58,387 nucleotides of DNA from a virus. The stretch spans positions 1-58,387 of the IMG/VR virus record IMGVR_UViG_3300008122_000003; one strand, given 5' to 3'. The position numbers were made by a program, and so were the translations under genes. Shown piece after piece: positions 50,796 through 56,908 of this stretch. The notes beneath the pieces were generated by a model. That model did no database searches. It worked only from the letters and a program-made list of their open reading frames with translations, and had not been told where the DNA came from. Each line of letters opens with the position of its first letter. Within the stretch, counting starts at the first letter, position 1.

Positions 50796-50824
50796 AAGGT
50801 ATTGCTTTCCGAACTGTTAGTCAA
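50796..50824 (-). promoter_or_regulatory. early promoter-operator, copy 3
   Basis: On the minus strand TTGACT (50824-50819), 17 bp, TACCTT (50801-50796). The palindrome is the most diverged copy (ACTAACAGTTCGG). It drives the longest leftward operon, 50768 to 46256. Confidence 0.82.
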
Positions 50825-50850
50825 ACTGTTTTATTTATTTATTTGAGGGG

Positions 50851-50880
50851 TTGACACGACGGCGGCATGGCGGCAATACT
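50851..50880 (+). promoter_or_regulatory. promoter of the structured RNA
   Basis: TTGACA at 50851-50856 and AATACT at 50875-50880 with an 18-bp spacer (CAATAC at 17 bp is the alternative). It faces right, back-to-back with the leftward early promoter at 50824. The early palindrome is not part of it. Confidence 0.65.
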
Positions 50881-50885
50881 TGCCT

Positions 50886-51282
50886 CATCCAAACAGGATA
50901 TCCCCGACAAGGATAGAAAGGAGAGTGATCCTATCTCAAGCTGGTGGCATTCCAGTAAGCTCGAAGCCATGTCGAACGACAGCGCGACGAGCACACAACT
51001 GAGGTTGCATTGGGCGTGGTGGCGTTACCACTCTAAACAACGCGGCTTTCAAGGCTTCCATGAAGTTGGAGTCCTCGGGCCACTCCGGTGCAACCTCAGT
51101 TGTGGTGAAAGAGCTTTACCGACAGACCCTGTCAGCGGGATGACACAGGGCGCTTGCATCAAGGTGAAAAGGGTAGACGTGGACGTGCCGTGATCCGCAA
51201 CGGTTGGAAACCACGCACAAGGGCCGCCAAACGGCAGAAGATGCCATCGCAACAAGAAAGCCCTCTTACGAGGGCTTTTTCC
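50886..51282 (+). ncRNA. large structured RNA, unknown class
   Basis: About 400 bases with no believable protein, bounded by a promoter and a terminator on the plus strand while flanking genes run leftward. The main element is a 16-bp perfect inverted repeat, CACAACTGAGGTTGCA (50994-51009) with TGCAACCTCAGTTGTG (51089-51104). Inside it are three hairpins: GTGGT/ACCAC (51016-51031), CTTC/GAAG (51055-51065), GGAGT/ACTCC (51068-51086). Outside are TGTC/GACA near 50970, CTGG/CCAG near 50941, GACAG/CTGTC near 51121, GGTT/AACC near 51203 and GCCG/CGGC near 51223. No reverse transcriptase, tRNA-like end, RNase P or self-splicing core was recognised. A regulatory or structural RNA is inferred. Confidence 0.65.
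51257..51280. terminator. terminator of the structured RNA
   Basis: AAAGCCCTC-TTACG-AGGGCTTTTT. The T run favours the plus strand; the A run on the other side gives weaker termination of the leftward gene ending at 51295. Confidence 0.88.
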
Positions 51283-51294
51283 TATCCGCAGTTC

Positions 51295-51600
51295 TCACTT
51301 CTTACTCAACGCGCAGTAGGCGATGATCTTCACCGCCAGGCGCTCGGCCAATACCATCTGCTGGGGGTTGAACTGCCCCGACTGCATGATCCCGACCAGG
51401 CCCATCAAGTTGCCCATGGCCTTCAGGTCGGCCATGGCGGACTGCATGATCTGCTGGGGGTTATGCCCTTCCTTGATGATGGACACCGCCCTGTCTCGCA
51501 AACCATCCGCCACGTCGATCGCCGGTCCGTACTGGGTATCAGTCGGCAGGGCTTGCGGCGGCTGCAGGTCGCTTGCTTGCAACTGCATGCTCTGCTCCAT
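51295..51600 (-). CDS. small helical protein, unknown
   Basis: A 101-residue protein, Gln/Met/Ala-rich and mostly helical (SIIKEGHNPQQIMQSAMADL, QQMVLAERLAVKIIAYCAL). It overlaps the upstream gene by 62 bases in another frame; a later start (MQLQAS, residue 5) changes this little. Last gene of its group. Unknown. Confidence 0.65.
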   Translation of the reverse strand: MEQSMQLQASDLQPPQALPTDTQYGPAIDVADGLRDRAVSIIKEGHNPQQIMQSAMADLKAMGNLMGLVGIMQSGQFNPQQMVLAERLAVKIIAYCALSKK

Positions 51601-52078
51601 CCTCGTCCTCCTGCGTCACGGTGGTGTCTGTCTCGACAGGGTACGGGCGCACCGGCTCCCGCTCGACGCTCGCTCCCGGCTGACCGGCAGGTGCCTGGCC
51701 GATACCGAGGTAGCCCTGCACGAACGCCTCGCCGAAGTTGCCGCCCTCCCGCACGTAGACGTGCATGTTCATCACGTCGCGGGGGCCCATCAGCATCGGG
51801 TCGAAGTCCATGTTGTGGAACCCGATATAGACGATGTCCATCGGCTTTTCGAGGGTGCCCGGGTGCGGCATCATGGTGCCGGCCACGTAGTAGGCCCAGA
51901 GATCCTTGGACACCTGGACTTTACTGCGCACTGACGGGGCGACACGACCGTGGTCAAACACCACTGACCCATCCTCGGCGTTCTTGCGCAGTGCGTATAT
52001 GGCACCGTTGACCATGAAGCGGTCGGGGGGCGATCGCTTGAGCTGCGTGACACCCATTCCTTGCATCAGGTTGTTCAT
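51539..52078 (-). CDS. unknown protein with disordered tail
   Basis: A 179-residue protein. Residues 1-125 are a mixed fold (DRFMVNGAIYALRKNAEDGS, YYVAGTMMPHPGTLEKP, NMHVYVREGGNFGEAFV). Residues 130-179 are Pro/Glu/Ala-rich and disordered. It starts in the stop of a 27-residue frame. Unknown function. Confidence 0.7.
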   Translation of the reverse strand: MNNLMQGMGVTQLKRSPPDRFMVNGAIYALRKNAEDGSVVFDHGRVAPSVRSKVQVSKDLWAYYVAGTMMPHPGTLEKPMDIVYIGFHNMDFDPMLMGPRDVMNMHVYVREGGNFGEAFVQGYLGIGQAPAGQPGASVEREPVRPYPVETDTTVTQEDEDGAEHAVASKRPAAAASPAD

Positions 52079-52158
52079 CCGTTAATCCATCCCATTGGTC
52101 TGAAGAGGAAATACTCCGCGAACCAGTTCGCGAGCACGTTGATTATGAAGTTAATCAT
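52075..52158 (-). CDS. 27-residue membrane-like peptide
   Basis: A tiny frame, MINFIINVLANWFAEYFLF and RPMGWING, with AGAGGACAACGATC as ribosome site and overlaps on both sides (eight bases with the upstream gene, ATGA with the downstream one). Hydrophobic and aromatic-rich, so probably membrane-associated. The coupling suggests translation is real; it may instead serve as a leader for the next gene. Confidence 0.45.
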   Translation of the reverse strand: MINFIINVLANWFAEYFLFRPMGWING

Positions 52159-52435
52159 GATCGTTGTCCTCTTTTGGGCAGGTCATTTTGTGCGCGGCGC
52201 ACAAACAAGCGGCGGCCAGGTCCACCAGCTCCTTGATGATCTGCGGGTGGGTGCCGCTGGCCCGCATCTCTTTGAGCTCGGCGTGCTCCATCTCGATGAT
52301 GTCGAACAGGCCATGCCTCTGTCCCATGTACGGGGCCCACGTGAGAGGGGGCTTCTCGGCTCGCTCCTCGATCTCGTGCAGGGTGCGGGCGTAGCTGTCA
52401 TGCTTTTTACCGTGGATAACCAGAATGCGTTTCAT
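52151..52435 (-). CDS. small protein, unknown
   Basis: A 94-residue protein: strand-like start (MKRILVIHGKKHDSYARTL), then helical with two Cys near the end (AAACLCAAHKMTC) and an acidic finish PKEDNDHD. AGGAGAAGAGC precedes ATG 52435. Unknown function. Confidence 0.7.
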   Translation of the reverse strand: MKRILVIHGKKHDSYARTLHEIEERAEKPPLTWAPYMGQRHGLFDIIEMEHAELKEMRASGTHPQIIKELVDLAAACLCAAHKMTCPKEDNDHD

Positions 52436-52446
52436 GCTCTTCTCCT

Positions 52447-52478
52447 GTAAAAACGGGTGCCCGTTTCCGGACACCCGC
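52447..52478 (-). terminator. terminator after the Gly-rich protein gene
   Basis: On the minus strand CGGGTGTCC-GGAAAC-GGGCACCCG (one mismatch) then TTTTT. It ends transcription of the 52532-53191 gene ahead of the 52435 gene. Confidence 0.8.
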
Positions 52479-52531
52479 TGATCGTTATTGTTTGGCCTTC
52501 GCCTTAACCGGAGCTGGTGCCGGGGCAGGCG

Positions 52532-53191
52532 TTACACCTTTAAAGGCAGGTGGGCCAGCACGGTCTGGATGATCTGCTGGGTCTGGGCGGCTTGGCTGCC
52601 CGCCAGGTAGATCTGGCTTTCCAGTTGGGCGTTCTTGGACTTGCTGTCGCACAGCTGGGTCTGCAGGTCAGTGATCAGGTTCTGCTGGATCAGCTGACGG
52701 GTTGCCGCGCCTTCAGCGGCGATCGACTTCTGAGTCTCGCAGCAGCACTGGGACATCTGGGTCTGAAGGCTGTTGATGCTGGCTTGCATGGCGAAGCGGT
52801 TGTCGTTAGCACTGGACACGATTGCCGTGTTCAGACCGGCGAAGCCTTGGGTCAAGGCGTTGGTCTGGGTGGCCTGGGACTGCAGGGTTTGGAAACCCAG
52901 GTCAGTGATCCCGGCGTTCAGGCCGGTGTAGACGTTGGACAACCCGCTACACAACGCCATGTTGGTGCCGTTCTGGCCTTGGACTACCTGCAGGCCGACG
53001 TTGTTCACCGCTTCCAGGATCGGGGCGGTGGAGAGGGCTTCGGCGGCAACCACACCTGCGCCTGCACCGCGGCCACCCGGACCCCAGCCATTGCCGAACC
53101 AGGAACCAACGAATGCACCCAGGGCCGCAGCACCGCCAGAGCCCCAGCCAGAATCACCGGTGGAGACCGGCAGCATGGTCATATCAGTCAT
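52532..53191 (-). CDS. Gly-rich, coiled-coil, Cys-cluster protein, unknown
   Basis: A 219-residue protein. Residues 12-50 are Gly/Ala/Trp-rich (GWGSGGAAALGAFVGSWFG). Residues about 60-219 are Asn/Gln/Ala-rich helices with heptad character, and a CCC cluster (MSQCCCETQKSIAAEG) near 148. The Gly-rich part could insert in membrane or assemble; the rest would form long coiled coils. It has its own terminator and is bounded by another upstream, so it is a single-gene unit, perhaps late or virion-linked. GGAGAGATTGT precedes the start. Confidence 0.78.
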   Translation of the reverse strand: MTDMTMLPVSTGDSGWGSGGAAALGAFVGSWFGNGWGPGGRGAGAGVVAAEALSTAPILEAVNNVGLQVVQGQNGTNMALCSGLSNVYTGLNAGITDLGFQTLQSQATQTNALTQGFAGLNTAIVSSANDNRFAMQASINSLQTQMSQCCCETQKSIAAEGAATRQLIQQNLITDLQTQLCDSKSKNAQLESQIYLAGSQAAQTQQIIQTVLAHLPLKV

Positions 53192-53206
53192 ACAATCTCT
53201 CCATGA

Positions 53207-53236
53207 GAAAAAGGGCGTGACACTATTGCCACGCCA
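53207..53236 (-). terminator. terminator after the Ogr-like gene
   Basis: On the minus strand GGCGTGGCA-ATAG-TGTCACGCC then CTTTTT. It ends the short Ogr/Delta-like transcript. Confidence 0.82.
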
Positions 53237-53257
53237 TGATCGTATGACTGTCGATCA

Positions 53258-53491
53258 CTATGCGGTGATCGCCTTGTCCGCTTTTGGTCCCGTTTCGACC
53301 AGATCTGGATTACTCCAGATTATGTCCTCCTTTATCGTGAGTACCCCTCGCATTGAACAGTTGCTGCACTTCAGTGTCTGCAACCGCTCTACGTGATGAT
53401 CATCTCGACTCGGCGTGATGGATTTCGCCACGTGCACAGCATGCCCGCAAGCCGGGCAAGTGCGTTTCGGCTGTCGTGCTTTGGTCTCCAT
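53258..53491 (-). CDS. Ogr/Delta-like zinc transcription activator
   Basis: A 77-residue protein with two CxxC pairs spaced as in the Ogr/Delta family: CPACGHAVHVAKSITPS, then LQTLKCSNCSMRGVLTIKED. In P2/P4 phages these proteins activate late promoters by touching the RNA polymerase alpha subunit. Here it lies back-to-back with the early promoter at 53579 and is terminated alone, suiting a switch role. The second pair lacks the spacing of P2 Ogr exactly, so it could also be a general zinc ribbon. GGAAGAC precedes the start. Confidence 0.7.
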   Translation of the reverse strand: METKARQPKRTCPACGHAVHVAKSITPSRDDHHVERLQTLKCSNCSMRGVLTIKEDIIWSNPDLVETGPKADKAITA

Positions 53492-53578
53492 TCTGTCTTC
53501 CTTGCAGGCCTCGTATGGCCCGCTGTCAGTCTACCTGCAAAACAGATCAGCCTGTTGTGTCGTCGAAGTAAAAAGTGT

Positions 53579-53607
53579 TTGACTAACGAATCGTTATACC
53601 TTATCTT
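53579..53607 (+). promoter_or_regulatory. early promoter-operator, copy 4
   Basis: TTGACT (53579-53584), 17 bp, TATCTT (53602-53607). The palindrome is nearly perfect: ACTAACGA-A-TCGTTAT (53582-53598). It drives the rightward operon 53665-56365. Confidence 0.9.
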
Positions 53608-53664
53608 GAACTCATCGGGTGAACGTCAGCCCGACAACATCGCCAAGTAAGGAGTTACCGTTTC

Positions 53665-54072
53665 ATGGATCGCTATCAACAACGCATTCGCTACAAACGA
53701 GGTGCACCGGTTTACCCGGATGGCAAGAACCGCAACGCTGCACGGATCGCCAAGCTGGCCAAGCGCTTGGTGCGTGACCTGGAAGACCTGGGCGCTTACA
53801 TCTACCACACCGGTATTTACGGCAGCACCTATGTCAAGTTCACTCATCCACGCCTCGGATCACTGAGGATCGCAGATCACCCTGGCCGGGAGAATTACAG
53901 CTACCGATGGAACCTAGACCTGTCGATCGATGAGGCCTACCAAGACCAACATATCGGCAAGACCCGTTACCACTTCCCGCTGCACGGCCGCGACGACTTC
54001 GTGGCCCAGATCCGGGAGTACGCCAAGCAAGTCCAGGAGGGATTCAATGATGACGCACTGTGGAACGACTGA
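53665..54072 (+). CDS. first gene of the 53579 operon, unknown
   Basis: A 135-residue basic protein: helical RNAARIAKLAKRLVRDLEDL, then strands with THPRLGSLRIADHPGRENYS, then a helix ending FNDDALWND. AAGGAG lies about 11 bases before the start. Expected to be made very early. No recognised domain. Confidence 0.76.
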   Translation: MDRYQQRIRYKRGAPVYPDGKNRNAARIAKLAKRLVRDLEDLGAYIYHTGIYGSTYVKFTHPRLGSLRIADHPGRENYSYRWNLDLSIDEAYQDQHIGKTRYHFPLHGRDDFVAQIREYAKQVQEGFNDDALWND

Positions 54073-54427
54073 TAGCTGCATGTGCCTGAGTGAGGCCTAC
54101 CACGATGCCTTGTTCAACCACTGGGCCATCGCTCACGGGCTCGGATTCGACTTCTGCAAGGCGGTGCAGGACAGCGGATGGGATTACTGGACGGCGGAAG
54201 GGGACGCCTTCACGTTCGACCTGGCGCTGACCTACATGGATGGTCGGCCAATGCCTTTCGTCGCATGCTGTGATTCACTGGCGCGGCGAGACCGGCTGGC
54301 CGAGCGGGTGGTGCGCTACTACGGCGCTTACCTGCTGGCGGTACCGCCTGAGAGCGCTAAAGGGAAGGCTGTCGTGTGTGGCTGCGGGGTGACCACTGTT
54401 TTCGAGGAGGACGAATGGGAACTGTAA
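54047..54427 (+). CDS. small protein, unknown, acidic end
   Basis: A 126-residue protein (YHDALFNHWAIAHGLGFDFC, GDAFTFDLALTYMDGRPMP) with several Cys residues. GGAGGG stands before ATG 54047, giving a 26-base overlap with the previous gene. It ends FEEDEWEL; the codons GAGGAGGACGAATG carry the ribosome site and start of the next gene. Confidence 0.72.
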   Translation: MMTHCGTTDSCMCLSEAYHDALFNHWAIAHGLGFDFCKAVQDSGWDYWTAEGDAFTFDLALTYMDGRPMPFVACCDSLARRDRLAERVVRYYGAYLLAVPPESAKGKAVVCGCGVTTVFEEDEWEL

Positions 54428-55032
54428 ACGCAAAGCGGGACGCCAAGATCGTGGCCCTGCATGACAAAGGATTGTCGACTCGGCAGATCATGGCGGAGAT
54501 CGGTATGAGTCAGTCCACGGTGCGGGTAGCGCTTTATCAGGCACACCGGATCCCCGACCACAGTATCGCCCGCCTGGGTGACCAGTTCGACACGGTGGTG
54601 CAGGGATGGAACGATGGGTTGACGGTGCCGCAGCTGGCTAAGCTGGTGGGCAAGACCCCCGACTCTATGAAGTGGATCGTGATCATCATGCGGGCCTACG
54701 GGCACATCAACGAACGTCCGCAGGTGCCGGTGAACAAGGGCAAACACATGCCGCTGCGCAAGAAGCATCAAGAGGTATACGACCGACTGGTGGTCTTGCC
54801 GGGATGGGAGAAGATGAAGCGGGGAGACTTGGCGGCGGCCCTGAAGATGCCGGTCAACGTGTTCATCATTTACTGGCGAGTGTTTCGCAACCGTGGGCTG
54901 GTGGGCCCGAAAGCCAACGGCCACATTAAAGGGTCTGCGGCGGATGTCAGGGCGGTGTCCCGCCAGTTGTCAGCTCGGGCGGATAATGGTCAGAACTTAT
55001 GGGCGCTTGCCCTGGGGCGGAGGACTACATGA
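54415..55032 (+). CDS. helix-turn-helix regulator
   Basis: A 205-residue DNA-binding protein with at least two helix-turn-helix units: LSTRQIMAEIGMSQSTVRVA at about 19-38 and LTVPQLAKLVGKTPDSMKWI at about 68-87; a third possible unit is KRGDLAAALKMPVNVFIIYW near 140. The first is of the resolvase/homeodomain-like type. It is the clearest regulator in the early region and a candidate for the factor that binds the shared ACTAACGA palindrome; that link is only a guess. Start lies within the previous gene's acidic-end codons. Confidence 0.8.
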   Translation: MGTVNAKRDAKIVALHDKGLSTRQIMAEIGMSQSTVRVALYQAHRIPDHSIARLGDQFDTVVQGWNDGLTVPQLAKLVGKTPDSMKWIVIIMRAYGHINERPQVPVNKGKHMPLRKKHQEVYDRLVVLPGWEKMKRGDLAAALKMPVNVFIIYWRVFRNRGLVGPKANGHIKGSAADVRAVSRQLSARADNGQNLWALALGRRTT

Positions 55033-55109
55033 GGGGTTGTCTGATTTTGATGGTAGCGTGTGCGGCGATCGCCGTGCTGTTTATGACAATGGCCGAGATG
55101 TCGGTCTGA
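55029..55109 (+). CDS. 26-residue membrane peptide
   Basis: A tiny frame in ATGA overlap with the HTH gene: MRGCLILMVACAAIAVLFMT then MAEMSV. It is one membrane helix with two Cys residues. Similar peptides recur in this operon. Possibly a lipoprotein-like or holin-inhibiting peptide; evidence is only the overlap and hydrophobicity. Confidence 0.45.
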   Translation: MRGCLILMVACAAIAVLFMTMAEMSV

Positions 55110-55121
55110 AGGAGATGGCCA

Positions 55122-55298
55122 ATGACACCTTTCAAGGTAAGCGTGCATCGGTATTACGGGGAAGACGGCTACAAGAAGCCGAGCGTGGTGGCGACGTTCT
55201 TATTGGAAGCGATTGATTGCGAGATCGCTGAAGAATTGGCGCAGTCCATGGTTTATCAAATGCCGGAAGTTTTTGTGATAGTCGAGGAGACTTTATGA
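55122..55298 (+). CDS. 58-residue protein, unknown
   Basis: A short gene: TPFKVSVHRYYGEDGYKKPS, then ATFLLEAIDCEIAEELAQSM and a strand (EVFVIVEETL). GGAG lies 9 bases before the ATG and the stop overlaps the next start (ATGA). It looks like a small alpha-beta domain. Unknown function. Confidence 0.62.
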   Translation: MTPFKVSVHRYYGEDGYKKPSVVATFLLEAIDCEIAEELAQSMVYQMPEVFVIVEETL

Positions 55299-55729
55299 AC
55301 GTTGAACAGATGAGCGTGGCCGACCTGCTGCGCGAGGGTAAGCAGGCAATGGCGCTCGCCATGGGTAGTGTTGGGCCTGAGACACGGGATCGCTGGGCGG
55401 CTGTGACGGCGGAGATCGACTTGCGGTTGTCGGTGGGTGACCTCGATGAGGATGACTTGGAGGGGCGGGTGCAGGCTGCCGTTAAAGCCGCGGTCGAGGC
55501 TGCACAGATGGCTGTGGCCGACAAGAACGCCGCTTTGAAAGAGTTGGCCAAGGTGATCGCAGAGCGGGACTACGCCAAGCGGCAGATCAGCAACAACTCG
55601 ACAAACCTGCAGTTCGTGCAGGAGGAGTTCAACAAGAACCACCCTGCCCTGGTTGGTGAGTGGGGGTCTGACTTGTCTCGCGGCGCCATGGTGTTGTGGG
55701 CATGGGCAAAGGAGAACGGCCATGTCTGA
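55295..55729 (+). CDS. coiled-coil protein, unknown
   Basis: A 144-residue helical protein: DEDDLEGRVQAAVKAAVEAA and KNAALKELAKVIAERDYAKR form a long Ala-rich coiled coil; the end is Trp-rich (GAMVLWAWAKENGHV). GAGGAG precedes the start. The pattern is widespread among small phage proteins of unknown role. Confidence 0.72.
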   Translation: MNVEQMSVADLLREGKQAMALAMGSVGPETRDRWAAVTAEIDLRLSVGDLDEDDLEGRVQAAVKAAVEAAQMAVADKNAALKELAKVIAERDYAKRQISNNSTNLQFVQEEFNKNHPALVGEWGSDLSRGAMVLWAWAKENGHV

Positions 55730-56060
55730 GTTCGAATCGGGGTTTATTGTTGGGTGGGTCGCCGGTGTTGTTGCCTCTGGCGCGGTAGCGGGGGCCCTTG
55801 ACTGGTGGCGGGCGCGGAACAGGGTGGTAACCATTCACACGGGGTATCAACCCTGTGCAACGAAGGCGCAGGATGACGCTTTCGGGGCAGATGTGGTTGT
55901 TCCGAAAAAGGGGCCGGCCGGTAAAGTGGAGTGCTGTGTATGCGACGGTACCGGTGTGCGGCCATATTTCCCCGGTGGGTTGTACCGAGGGCCTAACAAG
56001 ATCCCGTGCGGGTTGTGCAAAGGGACAGGCTGGATGACACCGCCGCCCAAGAAACCGTGA
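55722..56060 (+). CDS. membrane protein with DnaJ-like zinc motifs
   Basis: A 112-residue protein: one N-terminal membrane segment (FIVGWVAGVVASGAVAGAL), then a cytoplasmic end with two CxxCxGxG-like motifs (CCVCDGTGVRP and CGLCKGTGW), as in the DnaJ zinc domain. It probably binds one zinc ion. ATG 55722 overlaps the previous stop. Could recruit a chaperone or protein partner to the membrane; role unknown. Confidence 0.76.
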   Translation: MSEFESGFIVGWVAGVVASGAVAGALDWWRARNRVVTIHTGYQPCATKAQDDAFGADVVVPKKGPAGKVECCVCDGTGVRPYFPGGLYRGPNKIPCGLCKGTGWMTPPPKKP

Positions 56061-56143
56061 TGGCGTTTGATCAAGAGCTGGCCCGGACGCTCATCGAGCT
56101 GATGTACCTCCGGGCCTATACAGCAGTTCATTGTGATAGTTGA
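56060..56143 (+). CDS. 27-residue peptide
   Basis: A tiny coupled frame starting in the previous stop (TGATG): MAFDQELARTLIELMYLRAY and TAVHCDS. One amphipathic helix. Support is only the overlap; it may be a spacer frame that brings ribosomes to the next gene. Confidence 0.4.
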   Translation: MAFDQELARTLIELMYLRAYTAVHCDS

Positions 56144-56155
56144 GAGGTGATTGAT

Positions 56156-56365
56156 ATGGCTGAGTGGGTTTTAATCTTTTTTATATCTTATGGGTTCGGT
56201 CAGTCTGCTAGTCCGAAAGAAGGCATTGTTTATCAGAACAAAGAAGACTGCATGGAACAATTGCGTGTTATAAAGCAGATCGCCAAAGAAAATGATGGAA
56301 GGTTATATTCGGCATATTGCAAACCTAAACTAGAAAATATTGAACAGTTGGCCCAGGGTAAATAG
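56156..56365 (+). CDS. small exported or membrane protein
   Basis: A 69-residue protein with a hydrophobic start (EWVLIFFISYGFGQS) that may be a signal peptide, and a helical end with two Cys (NKEDCMEQLRVIKQIA, SAYCKPKL) that could be joined in the periplasm. GAGAGG suits ATG 56156 better than the GTG at 56147. It is markedly more AT-rich than its neighbours, suggesting recent gain. Confidence 0.68.
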   Translation: MAEWVLIFFISYGFGQSASPKEGIVYQNKEDCMEQLRVIKQIAKENDGRLYSAYCKPKLENIEQLAQGK

Positions 56366-56433
56366 CAAAAAGCCTGTGCCAATTTTCCAGTTCAAGGTGG
56401 GTGACCCGCTCTAACCCGTCCACCAGCAAGACA

Positions 56434-56466
56434 AAGGCCCGCCACTGTGCGGGCTTTCTTTTTGCC
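56434..56466 (+). terminator. terminator, first copy of a duplicated pair
   Basis: GCCCGC-CACTGT-GCGGGC then TTTCTTTTT. It ends the 53579 operon. A near-identical sequence, from AAGGCCC to TTGCC, recurs at 58217-58248. Confidence 0.9.
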
Positions 56467-56482
56467 GGGTGATCACCAGGGC

Positions 56483-56611
56483 GGTCTTCAACCGGCGAGA
56501 CCTGCGAAGTAAGAACGACGACCGTTGGCCTGACCTTCAACCGGCGAGGTCTCCGAAGTAAGGCCGGTGCCCTGGGCGCACGGCTTCAGCCTGTTGGGTT
56601 GCCGAAGTAAG
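56483..56611. repeat. three-unit 49-bp array of hairpin repeats
   Basis: A 28-base element starting CTTCA and ending CGAAGTAAG begins at 56486, 56535 and 56584, exactly 49 bases apart, with 21-base different sequences between. Units 1 and 2 share CTTCAACCGGCGAG. Each can fold: GGTCT/AGACC in unit 1, GACCT/AGGTC in unit 2 (two paired positions changed together), and CGGC/GCCG with AGCC/GGTT in unit 3. No gene lies here. Covariation suggests RNA or a structured protein-binding site. A GAAGTA echo follows at 56665. Confidence 0.8.
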
Positions 56612-56824
56612 CGGCGGACATTTGATGGCCGATCACCTGAAAAATTTATAGAGGATGGGGTTTTGAAGTAGGGGCGGGAGGGCTGAAATGCGTTGTAGCA
56701 CGGGGTTGATGGGCTACAGGTGGTTGTTACACGGGACGGACGTGCTAGATGAGGTGATCTGGATTTGCCTTATAAAGAAGGGATCCGGCTGGCTGATTAT
56801 TTTCGAAAAAGTTTTTAAAAGAGT
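56612..56824. other. intergenic region before the last early promoter
   Basis: No gene seen. Contains an AT-rich spot near 56640, the GAAGTA echo at 56665 and an AT-rich stretch (56799-56820) directly before the promoter, which could act as an UP element. Confidence 0.4.
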
Positions 56825-56853
56825 TTGACTAACGAATCGTTAGTGATTAATCT
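56825..56853 (+). promoter_or_regulatory. early promoter-operator, copy 5 (perfect palindrome)
   Basis: TTGACT (56825-56830), 17 bp, TAATCT (56848-56853). Here the palindrome is perfect: ACTAACGA-A-TCGTTAGT (56828-56844), overlapping the -35 and most of the spacer. Preceded by an AT-rich stretch. It drives the operon 56909-58194. Confidence 0.9.
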
Positions 56854-56908
56854 TGTCTACATCGAAACGGCGGAATGGTTCGCCAGTTAATCAGAAGGAA
56901 ACGAAATC

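Noticed and set aside
50867-51193. Possible 108-residue protein in the structured RNA region
   Set aside because: It starts inside the promoter -10 region, has no ribosome site, a random-looking composition, and runs through perfectly paired stems. The RNA explanation fits better.
50886-51282. Retron or DGR component
   Set aside because: No reverse transcriptase gene or template/variable repeat pair was found in the window.
56483-56611. CRISPR array
   Set aside because: Repeat length (28) is suggestive, but spacers are only 21 bases, the third repeat is strongly diverged, and no cas genes are present. The terminal 19-bp repeats have no spacers at all.
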